NCBI GenBank assembly: GCA_028287725.1
Contig: JAQBPC010000183.1
Span: forward strand, 1-5,500
Length of the DNA: 5,500 nt
From: Chloroflexota bacterium
Lineage (GTDB): Bacteria > Chloroflexota > UBA5177 > JANWHV01
Direction: 5' to 3'
Position numbers and translations under genes: made by a program. The notes below the pieces were generated by a model, which did no database searches, was not told the origin of the DNA, and worked only from the letters and a program-made list of their open reading frames with translations. Positions 1 to 5,381 of this stretch are shown here, piece after piece (position 1 is the first letter of the stretch; each line of letters begins with the position of its first letter).

Positions 1-285
1 CGGGGCGAGCGGCTGACCCTGGCGGTGGTGAACCGGCACCGCGAGGAGGCGCTGGCGGCGGACATCGAGGTGGCGGGGGCGGAGGTGGCGCCCGGCGGCC
101 GCTGGTACGAGCTGGCGGACGCGGACGCGGACGTGCGGGCGGGGAACAGCGCGGCGACGCCGGGGCGAGTGGGGCCGCGGGAGGGAAAGCTGACCAGCGG
201 GGCGCGGTTCAACTACCGCTTCCCCCCGCACTCCCTCACACTCCTCACCCTCCGATGCTCGACGACCAAAGAGCCACGCCATTGA
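1..285 (+). CDS. C-terminal part of GH51 alpha-L-arabinofuranosidase (5' end outside window)
   Basis: The reading frame is open from base 1 to a TGA at 283-285 and gives 94 residues. The family is recognised from the all-beta C-terminal domain of GH51 arabinofuranosidases: a strand LTLAVVNRH near residues 5-13, an NS pair near residue 50, and the typical closing stretch FNYRFPPHSLTLLTLR near residues 70-85. Family members remove terminal alpha-L-arabinofuranosyl groups from arabinan, arabinoxylan or their oligosaccharides, often inside the cell. The catalytic barrel lies outside the window, so activity cannot be judged. G+C is about 81% in the first 180 bases and nearly all third codon positions are G or C, unlike the genes to the right. 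After the usual family end the frame runs on for nine atypical residues (CSTTKEPRH). It is convergent with the minus-strand SDR. Confidence 0.8.
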   Translation, partial: RGERLTLAVVNRHREEALAADIEVAGAEVAPGGRWYELADADADVRAGNSAATPGRVGPREGKLTSGARFNYRFPPHSLTLLTLRCSTTKEPRH

Positions 286-318
286 CGGGGTGCGGCGAAT
301 GAGGAGGGATAGCGATGT

Positions 319-354
319 CCGGCACGAAGGCGGCAGGCACCGCAATCGTGCCGG
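319..354. repeat. Strong two-part hairpin in the convergent gap
   Basis: CCGGCACGA at 319-327 is perfectly complementary to TCGTGCCGG at 346-354. Inside this 9-bp stem, after a symmetric 2x2 internal loop, GCGG (330-333) pairs with CCGC (340-343) around a 6-base loop. That makes 13 pairs in 36 bases, mostly G-C. No T run follows on either strand, so it is not a standard intrinsic terminator. It could still stop RNA polymerase or protect 3' ends of either convergent transcript. It also overlaps the first codons after the start-like ATG at 315. Confidence 0.5.
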
Positions 355-404
355 CGGCGCGTCACCTTGTAGCATCCCTGTCCGGTGATGCTCAATCCGC
401 TCTC

Positions 405-421
405 AAAAAGGCGGCGCGCCC
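405..421 (-). terminator. Possible weak intrinsic terminator after the SDR gene
   Basis: Read on the minus strand, GGCG-CGC-CGCC (420 to 410) can fold into a 4-bp stem, with one extra G-U pair, and is directly followed by TTTTT (409-405). The T run is in the right place, but the stem is short for an intrinsic terminator. It lies about 85 bases downstream of the SDR stop codon and would end the minus-strand transcript. Confidence 0.3.
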
Positions 422-464
422 ATCATTGGGATCTCAGCACGCCAGTAAGCGCGATCTCGACCTG

Positions 465-491
465 ACGCAATCCGTTTTACACCTCTTGCGT
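465..491 (-). repeat. Short inverted repeat just after the SDR stop
   Basis: ACGCAA (465-470) and TTGCGT (486-491) form a perfect 6-bp inverted repeat with a 15-base loop, starting 12 bases after the SDR stop codon on the minus strand. No T run follows it. It may be a 3' stem of the SDR mRNA or chance. Confidence 0.25.
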
Positions 492-503
492 GTCGAAGCG
501 CAA

Positions 504-1298
504 TTACCGCCAGACAGGTCCCTTTTGGTAGACCGCGGGCGCTTGCTGGCCGCCGTCCACCGGCACCATCCCGCCATTGATCCAGCTACCGGCCGGAGAC
601 GCCACGAACGCTACGACGCGTGCGACTTCTTCCGGTGTGCCCAAGCGCCCCAACGGAAACTCCTCCGTCTCAAAGCGTCCAAATCCCGCGGCGTCGCGCT
701 CCTGGAACCCAGCCCATCCCCCGCCGGGAAACAGAATCGAACCAGGGCACACGGTGTTCACCCGAATGTTGCTGGGCGCCAATTCCAGAGCTATCGAACC
801 GCTCAAAAATATCTCGGCGGCTTTGGCGGCGCCATATTGGCTGGAGGGCAACGGCTTGTAACCCGAGATCGAGGAAATGATCACAATCGAGCCGCCCCCT
901 CGCGCTTTCATATGCGGCACCGCTGCGCGCGATGCCCGGACCGACTGGAACACGTTGACGTCGAACGTGCCGAACCATTCGTCGTCGGTGGATTCCATGA
1001 GCCCGCGCCCGCTGGATCCGCCCACATTGTTGATCAAAATATCGATGCCACCCAGGGCACTCGCGGCGGCATTGATAAAGCTCTCGACCTCGTCCCGCTG
1101 CAAGACATCGGCGACCTGGCCGAAGGCGCGGACGCCGAACGCCTGCAGCTCCTTCAGTACATCGTCTATCCCTTGTTGCCCGCGAGCGCAGACGGCGATA
1201 TCGGCGCCTTCGGCCGCGAGCTGGAGAGCGATTGAGCGGCCAATGCCCTGACTAGCACCCGTAACGACCGCGATTTTCCCCTTTAAGCCAAGATCCAT
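504..1298 (-). CDS. Classical short-chain dehydrogenase/reductase (SDR)
   Basis: A 264-residue NAD(P)-dependent oxidoreductase with a single Rossmann domain, the normal length for classical SDRs. It shows the glycine-rich TGASQGIG at residues 13-20, D64 in the ADV motif that contacts the adenine ring, NNVG at 90-93, and a full catalytic set: N115, S142, Y155 and K159 (YGAAK). The CPG at 184-186 is the family's usual post-catalytic turn. R39 at the end of the second strand hints at NADP(H). The fold resembles FabG-like 3-oxoacyl reductases and sugar or hydroxy-acid dehydrogenases; the substrate cannot be read from the sequence. No signal peptide is seen, so it should be a cytoplasmic tetramer, as is usual for the family. 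The ATG at 1298 follows AGGAG by 6 bases. The regulator gene ends only 19 bases upstream, so the two are probably cotranscribed and this enzyme belongs to the regulated pathway. Confidence 0.92.
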   Translation of the reverse strand: MDLGLKGKIAVVTGASQGIGRSIALQLAAEGADIAVCARGQQGIDDVLKELQAFGVRAFGQVADVLQRDEVESFINAAASALGGIDILINNVGGSSGRGLMESTDDEWFGTFDVNVFQSVRASRAAVPHMKARGGGSIVIISSISGYKPLPSSQYGAAKAAEIFLSGSIALELAPSNIRVNTVCPGSILFPGGGWAGFQERDAAGFGRFETEEFPLGRLGTPEEVARVVAFVASPAGSWINGGMVPVDGGQQAPAVYQKGPVWR

Positions 1299-1303
1299 TG
1301 CAT

Positions 1304-1309
1304 TCTCCT
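1304..1309 (-). promoter_or_regulatory. Ribosome binding site of the SDR gene
   Basis: Minus-strand AGGAGA with a 6-base spacer to the ATG at 1298. It lies in the 19-base gap after the regulator stop codon, leaving no room for a separate promoter there. Confidence 0.75.
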
Positions 1310-1317
1310 ATTTCTAT

Positions 1318-2097
1318 TTACGACGACAATTGGTTGAGCAACGCCCATTGCGCACGTTCGCGGGCGTCCGCTATGTGTTGCCGGATCAGGACTTTTGCTC
1401 GCCTCTGATCGCCCGAGGCTATGCCTTCGATCAGGCGCTGATGCCGCTCCAGGACATCCTGCAACGGATGATGTGTGGGTTCCGTAATTTTGAGCAGGAT
1501 GTAAAGCTTGCCCGCGATGTTCTCCAGCCAGGCGCGCTGCAAGAGTGTGTGTCCTGTCAGCTCTATCAGGCTCTGGTGAAATGCGATATCTCGCCTTGCA
1601 AGGACAAGTACATTACCGGCATCCGCTGCCTCCTGCATGGCGAGCAGTGCCGCATGTAGCGCGCTCACGCCGGCGGCATCGATCCGCGCGCATACCAGTT
1701 CCGCACCGAAGCATTCAAGCGCACCTCGCAGGCTGTATAACTCATCGATCGCCCGCGCATCGAAGTTCAGGACAAACTTTCCTCTACGCGGTACCTCGTA
1801 GATAAGCCCATCCTTCTTCAACATTGAGAGGGCCGCGCGCAGCGATCCGCGACTGATGCCAAGTTCCTGCGCCAGAGGCACTTCCAGCAGCCGTTCGCCC
1901 GGCTTGAAGCGCCCCAAGAGAATGGCAGATCGCATCTCTGCCAGCGCATTGTCCACCAAACGCGGAGTTTCAACGGGACCTACCCGCCGCGGGCCGTCAC
2001 GTTCATCGCCGTCGAGCATGCGCATGTGCGACGAGGAGGTGGTCTGGCCGGAATACTCGCTCACCGGTTGGACCTCAATCCTGTTGTTCGTTATCAC
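1318..2097 (-). CDS. GntR-family transcriptional regulator, FadR/FCD type
   Basis: A 259-residue protein with an N-terminal winged helix-turn-helix at about residues 53-110 (FKPGERL, LGISRGSLRAAL, wing RRGKFV) and a C-terminal all-helical FCD ligand-binding domain at about 115-250. The FCD metal-site pattern is complete: D170, H174, H219 and H241. In this family these bind a metal that holds a carboxylate effector, so the ligand is probably an organic, sugar or amino-acid-derived acid. It likely acts as a dimer on DNA near its own operon, most often as a repressor relieved by the effector. The start used is a GTG with a weak GAGA 6 bases upstream and an in-frame stop 15 bases before it. M25 and M27 are alternative starts but have no purine-rich site before them. 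The roughly 50 residues before the DNA-binding domain are longer than usual and low in hydrophobic content, so the true start may be internal. The SDR gene follows after 19 bases. Confidence 0.9.
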   Translation of the reverse strand: MITNNRIEVQPVSEYSGQTTSSSHMRMLDGDERDGPRRVGPVETPRLVDNALAEMRSAILLGRFKPGERLLEVPLAQELGISRGSLRAALSMLKKDGLIYEVPRRGKFVLNFDARAIDELYSLRGALECFGAELVCARIDAAGVSALHAALLAMQEAADAGNVLVLARRDIAFHQSLIELTGHTLLQRAWLENIAGKLYILLKITEPTHHPLQDVLERHQRLIEGIASGDQRRAKVLIRQHIADARERAQWALLNQLSS

Positions 2098-2192
2098 ACC
2101 GATTCTCTGTCATCACCGGGCAAACATCACACAAGGTACAGTAAGCAGGCCTCGGGCAGCGCTGGTGAATGTCGATTACCGGGAAACTCTCG

Positions 2193-2205
2193 TGCAGTAT
2201 CTGCA
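2193..2205. promoter_or_regulatory. 13-bp palindrome upstream of the regulator: possible operator
   Basis: TGCAG-TAT-CTGCA is a perfect palindrome with 5-base arms and a 3-base centre. It lies about 95 bases before the regulator's GTG, in the 213-base gap where a promoter for the regulator-SDR pair would sit. GntR-family proteins bind short palindromes of about this size, so autoregulation is a fair guess. The arms do not match a GntR operator I know. No clear -35/-10 pair was found nearby. Confidence 0.3.
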
Positions 2206-2245
2206 GGTTCATTAATCAGCATTCCTCTCTGTACATCTCTACACC

Positions 2246-2262
2246 GAGGCGACCGGCGCCTC
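2246..2262 (-). repeat. GC-rich hairpin after the TIM-barrel gene
   Basis: GAGGCG (2246-2251) and CGCCTC (2257-2262) form a perfect 6-bp stem around a 5-base loop, about 50 bases after the stop codon of the minus-strand gene ending at 2311. No T run follows, so it is at best a pausing or 3'-end protecting structure. Confidence 0.35.
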
Positions 2263-2310
2263 CCGCGTCCTGCTCGAGAGCCAGGGCAGTGCGCGGACTC
2301 GAAGCAGCGA

Positions 2311-3732
2311 TCACGACTTAAGACCTAGCTCCTCCAGTGCCTGAGCCGCGCCATCCAACGTGGCAAGGTTCATCCCTGCATAGTTCGGCGAGAACACCAC
2401 GCCTTTTCCACCCGCACGATAGGTTGCCAGCACACTTCTGCGGACAATATCCGGCGTACATTTCGCCTGGTCCTCCCGAGTCCGTGGCGCGTCCACGCCA
2501 ATGCCCATGTAAACCAGCACCTTGCCCTGCACTGCCTCCACCGTGTTATGGCATTGTCCGTAGACGTATGTATCCGGATCGAATCCCTTCTGCACCACGT
2601 CGTCCCAGCCTGCCTCGTTCATTCCCAGAAACCTGTACATGACCGGCGTCATTTCTTGCGGGGAGACATCGCGCAGGATGGACTTATGCCATTGGCTCAT
2701 CTCGTCGAAGTAAATGCCCCCCGCTTGATGCTGGTAGGTGATCGGCTTGACCCAGTCCGACCATGTCGCCATCTCTTCCCAGGGCCACTGCGCTTTGCGC
2801 AGTGGGTTGAGATGATTCCGGTTCCAGACGTTCAGGCCGAACTTCAGGTCCTGGTTGCACCATTTCACGATGCCGTAGAGCTCGCGATCGAGGTCCTTGT
2901 TACGCTCGACCCAGAAACGTTCCCAAATGAGCACTTCGGGATTGTAGTAGAGCACCCGGAGAAACTCCACGAGCGCGCCATCAGCCAACGTGTCGCCGGC
3001 GCGCGCCCTCTGAAAGTACTCGTAGACCGGCCGGTACGCGAGCTTCACGCGTTCGACGTCGATCCCGCGCTGAGTCGCCTCGCGACGGCAGTGCTCACAG
3101 AAGCAGTTTGGTGGACGGCCGGCGATCAGATTATCCAGTGGGCTGCGCCGCTCGTTGCACCACATGATGCCGTCGATGTCGTAGTTACGGCAGTAGTCCT
3201 CGACGATCGAATACCACCAGCGGCGATAGTCTGGGTTGTTGATACACGGCTCGGAGCTGTAGCGGTTGAACAGATCCACCTCAAGCACTTGCGGCAGGTT
3301 TGGAATACCGACGTTGTTGGAAGAGCCGTGTCCCGTGTAATTGAAGAGAGGCTCCATGATCTCCGGATAGATCTTCATGCCACGCTTGCGTGCCTCGGGA
3401 ATGATCTGTTCCAGAATGTCGATGCCCTCGAGCGCCTCGTCCGCTGCGCGGAACTGGTTGATGAAGGTGTTTCGATAGTATTCTGGGTGCTCTCTTATAT
3501 AGGATCCGCCCTTCAGCGGGCTGGGCGCCTGCGGACCGTGATCGGGCCAACCTTCCAGCTGCCAGGAGATCCGACGGCCGACTTTTAGCCCTAGCCAGGA
3601 AATTGTGCCAACGAGAAGCACGTTGATACCGAAGCGCTGGTCGAGCACATCAAGGAGCGCCTCGACGCCTTCATCCACAAAGCTTATGGGGCTGATTTGA
3701 ATGCCGACAAACTTCTCGTCCGCGCTGCTCAA
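2311..3732 (-). CDS. Hypothetical glycosyl-hydrolase-like TIM-barrel protein with C-x-C-x2-C motif
   Basis: A 473-residue protein counted from a TTG start. It resembles the uncharacterised 'hypothetical glycosyl hydrolase' families (GHL6-like is my best guess; the family number is uncertain), which share the TIM-barrel fold of GH-A enzymes. Visible features: a first-strand segment VGIQISPISF at 9-18; KIYPEIMEPLF at 120-130 (strand 3 region); the block DIDGIMWCNE at 185-194, whose E194 is a candidate acid/base; then C210, C212 and C215 in a C-x-C-x2-C motif. GH42 beta-galactosidases carry the same spacing after their acid/base and use it to bind structural zinc; C163, C181 or C192 could be a fourth ligand. 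Near the end, VLVYMGIGVDAP (406-417) and GGKGVVFSPNYAGM (441-454) look like late barrel strands. No signal peptide is visible. A longer frame back to 3831 exists but has no ribosome site and reads unlike protein. Sugar hydrolysis is inferred from fold only; isomerase or lyase chemistry is possible. Confidence 0.8.
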   Translation of the reverse strand: MSSADEKFVGIQISPISFVDEGVEALLDVLDQRFGINVLLVGTISWLGLKVGRRISWQLEGWPDHGPQAPSPLKGGSYIREHPEYYRNTFINQFRAADEALEGIDILEQIIPEARKRGMKIYPEIMEPLFNYTGHGSSNNVGIPNLPQVLEVDLFNRYSSEPCINNPDYRRWWYSIVEDYCRNYDIDGIMWCNERRSPLDNLIAGRPPNCFCEHCRREATQRGIDVERVKLAYRPVYEYFQRARAGDTLADGALVEFLRVLYYNPEVLIWERFWVERNKDLDRELYGIVKWCNQDLKFGLNVWNRNHLNPLRKAQWPWEEMATWSDWVKPITYQHQAGGIYFDEMSQWHKSILRDVSPQEMTPVMYRFLGMNEAGWDDVVQKGFDPDTYVYGQCHNTVEAVQGKVLVYMGIGVDAPRTREDQAKCTPDIVRRSVLATYRAGGKGVVFSPNYAGMNLATLDGAAQALEELGLKS

Positions 3733-3737
3733 CGAAA

Positions 3738-3743
3738 CCTCCT
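3738..3743 (-). promoter_or_regulatory. Perfect Shine-Dalgarno that sets a TTG start
   Basis: Minus-strand AGGAGG ends 5 bases before TTG at 3732-3730. This fixes the start of the TIM-barrel gene 33 codons inside the longest open frame. The match is the strongest ribosome site among the minus-strand genes here, which may offset the weak TTG codon. Confidence 0.7.
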
Positions 3744-3765
3744 CTACCCAACCCCACTCACTGTG

Positions 3766-3787
3766 TGTTGCGCTTACGGCCGCAACA
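3766..3787. promoter_or_regulatory. 7-8-7 inverted repeat: possible operator or leader hairpin
   Basis: TGTTGCG (3766-3772) and CGCAACA (3781-3787) are perfect inverted arms separated by 8 bases. The element lies in the 119-base gap between the amidohydrolase stop and the TTG start, 22 bases before the Shine-Dalgarno. It could be a binding site for the nearby GntR regulator or another dimeric protein, or a hairpin in a polycistronic mRNA. No T run follows, so it is not a normal terminator. Confidence 0.4.
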
Positions 3788-3851
3788 GTTCGACATTGCG
3801 CAGCGGGCACTTCTCGATGCCTCCGCGGCATTGGGACAAATCAAGAATTTC

Positions 3852-5072
3852 TCACCAGGTATACCAGTCGTGGAGCTCGCCATCTACGACCAGATGTTCG
3901 CCGGCAACGAAGACGTGCCGCACACGGCCGAGCGCCTCAACGTCCGTTAAAGGATCGCCGTCGACTACTACCAGATCGGCAAGCTTTCCTGCCTCGACGC
4001 TGCCCAGTTTCTCCGCATCGCCACGGAGTTCCGCGCTATTGATGGTCAACATCCGAATCAGCTCGAGCGGACTCGTGACCACCTCATGCGCCAGCAACGC
4101 GCGCATTTCGCCAAGGATCTCGTCGTGCGGAACACAGGGGCTTCCCGCGTCGGTACCAAAGGCAAACTTGATGCCGGCCTGCCGCATTTTGATCAGCGCC
4201 GCGCCGGGTGGGTTTTTCGCGAAGCGCACGTGCCGTGCGGCGAGGACATCCTCGGGCATGCCCCGCCCGGGACCTCGTTCGGTCTGCAGCACATTGGGTG
4301 AGAGCGTCGGAATAACCATGATTCCGCGCTCCGCAATCGTAGCGAGCACATCGTCATCCGCGAAGCCTCCGTGCTCGATCGAATCAAAGCCGGCGTTGAC
4401 CACGTTCCGGATCGACTGAGGCAGCGTCGAGTGCGTCGTGATACGTTTGCCCAGCAAGTGCGTCTCATCTGCGGCGGCCTGAAGCTCGGCGGGTGTGTAC
4501 TGGACCGTATGCTCGCTCGCCATGATTTTTATGTGGTCGGCGCCGGCTTTGACTTGCTCACGTACCGCCAGCCGCACGCCTTCGGGGCCGTCAGCCTGTC
4601 GCCCACACCACCAGGTGTGGCCACCCGTGCACATGATGGCTTTTCCCGCGATGAACAGGCGCGGGCCTTTCACCATGCCACGCTTAAGTGCCTCATTTGC
4701 ATCGAAGGCACTGTTATTCATCCCGAGATCGCGCAAGGCGGTCAGTCCGACCTTCAGGGACTTTCGAAGATTTGCGACGGCCTTGATCCCGTTGATCCCA
4801 TCGGAATCTTGGAGCGCTTGATCGCGCAGAATGCCCGTGGGGCTCCCATCCCAACCCATGCCGCTCCAGCCCACGTGCACGTGGTTATTGGAGAATCCCG
4901 GTAGAACGGTTTTACCCGCAATGTTCACGATCGTGGCGTGGGGATCCGTAGCGAATTCGTCTGCGCCTCCCACCGCCAGAAGCGTCTGGTCTTCGATCAG
5001 AATGTCCGCACGCTCCCGGCGGCCCGTATGTACATCGAACACCAGCCCCCCGGCCAGCAATGTGCGCGACAT
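3852..5072 (-). CDS. Metal-dependent amidohydrolase (imidazolonepropionase/prolidase-like)
   Basis: A 406-residue member of the amidohydrolase superfamily, in the group often named imidazolonepropionase-like or Xaa-Pro dipeptidase-like. A small beta domain formed by both ends (about 1-55 and 355-400) flanks a TIM barrel. The two-metal site is complete: H64 and H66, K182 (HIKIMAS, the lysine that is carboxylated in this group), H214 (THS), H234 (IEHGG) and D308 (GTDAG). The stretch GGHTWWCG at 150-157 is typical of the subgroup. The usual aspartate two places before the first histidine is N62 (PGFSNNHVH), a small deviation. Characterised relatives cleave N-acyl amino acids, Xaa-Pro or cyclic dipeptides, carbamates or cyclic imides, so amide hydrolysis is likely and the substrate unknown. 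It is not a safe hutI call, since no histidine-utilisation neighbours are present. The ATG follows AAAGGAG by 6 bases. No signal peptide is seen. The TIM-barrel gene follows after 119 bases. Confidence 0.92.
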   Translation of the reverse strand: MSRTLLAGGLVFDVHTGRRERADILIEDQTLLAVGGADEFATDPHATIVNIAGKTVLPGFSNNHVHVGWSGMGWDGSPTGILRDQALQDSDGINGIKAVANLRKSLKVGLTALRDLGMNNSAFDANEALKRGMVKGPRLFIAGKAIMCTGGHTWWCGRQADGPEGVRLAVREQVKAGADHIKIMASEHTVQYTPAELQAAADETHLLGKRITTHSTLPQSIRNVVNAGFDSIEHGGFADDDVLATIAERGIMVIPTLSPNVLQTERGPGRGMPEDVLAARHVRFAKNPPGAALIKMRQAGIKFAFGTDAGSPCVPHDEILGEMRALLAHEVVTSPLELIRMLTINSAELRGDAEKLGSVEAGKLADLVVVDGDPLTDVEALGRVRHVFVAGEHLVVDGELHDWYTW

Positions 5073-5078
5073 GCTTTA

Positions 5079-5085
5079 CTCCTTT
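5079..5085 (-). promoter_or_regulatory. Ribosome binding site of the amidohydrolase gene
   Basis: Minus-strand AAAGGAG with a 6-base spacer to the ATG at 5072. It is immediately preceded by a hairpin whose loop is complementary to it. Confidence 0.8.
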
Positions 5086-5086
5086 C

Positions 5087-5103
5087 GGCGAGAAGGACTC
5101 GCC
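5087..5103 (-). promoter_or_regulatory. Hairpin abutting the amidohydrolase ribosome site
   Basis: In the minus-strand RNA, GGCGAG and CUCGCC form a perfect 6-bp stem around the loop UCCUU, ending one base before the Shine-Dalgarno. The loop (5093-5097) is complementary to the AAGGA of the ribosome site (5080-5084). The leader can therefore fold either as this hairpin with the site free, or as a loop-to-site pairing that hides it. The stems are short and this geometry could arise by chance. Confidence 0.35.
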
Positions 5104-5381
5104 CCATCGTTGCACGGCGAATGTTCAGCCGAGGGAAATGCTCTGTATGTGGGCGAGCTTCAGTATGTTCCGTGCCAATGCCACGCATGCCCGCGACGTA
5201 GGAGCGGTGCGTAGGTTGAGATCTGGGCGACGGCCATAACGATTGCGGATAGAGCTGACATCTCCGAATAGCCCAATGCGCCGCACCGTGTCGCGGACGA
5301 TGGAGCAGTACGCTTGCACGCTAGCCATGGTGCGTGCCCAATGCCGACGGTGCACGCCGCAGCCCACGCACAGCATTCCTA
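5104..5381 (-). other. Upstream region of the amidohydrolase, no convincing gene
   Basis: About 280 bases precede the amidohydrolase leader. The only sizeable minus-strand frame here runs from a GTG at 5391 to a stop at 5125 (88 residues). Its product is rich in arginine and cysteine, has no recognisable motif and no good ribosome site, though an internal ATG at 5385 overlaps the stop of the upstream frame as ATGA. It could be a gene remnant. I saw no clear promoter hexamers, but the amidohydrolase promoter probably lies here. Confidence 0.35.

Larger units (their letters stand above)
286..503. other. Convergent intergenic region with a start-like site and hairpins
   Basis: This gap of 218 bases separates the ends of the plus-strand GH51 gene and the minus-strand SDR gene. 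I see no complete gene in it. On the plus strand AGGAGG at 302-307 stands 7 bases before an ATG at 315, which is an ideal start. The frame that follows runs antisense through the SDR gene and encodes nothing recognisable, so it is either coincidence or the head of a gene whose body has been replaced. Composition changes across this gap. Three inverted repeats within it are listed separately. Confidence 0.5.

Noticed and set aside
315..1235. Long plus-strand open frame of 306 codons with a good ribosome site
   Set aside because: From 504 onward it is exactly antisense to the SDR gene, whose catalytic motifs are complete. Its product is rich in Arg and His and matches no family. Only its start signal is kept as an observation.
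2111..2130. CATCAC repeated 14 bases apart near the regulator start
   Set aside because: Two copies of six bases are expected by chance often enough; no third copy or symmetry supports a site.
2548..3588. Plus-strand open frame of 346 codons
   Set aside because: It lies antisense inside the TIM-barrel gene, has no recognisable motif or ribosome site, and is explained by the codon use of the sense gene.
3733..3831. N-terminal extension of the TIM-barrel protein to an ATG at 3831
   Set aside because: No ribosome site precedes that ATG, the 33 residues are low-complexity and Arg/Ala rich, and a perfect Shine-Dalgarno sits before TTG at 3732.
3697..4904. Several plus-strand frames of 100-240 codons over the amidohydrolase gene
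   Set aside because: All are shadows of a gene with a complete metal site. They are Ser/Arg/Pro rich and show no motifs.
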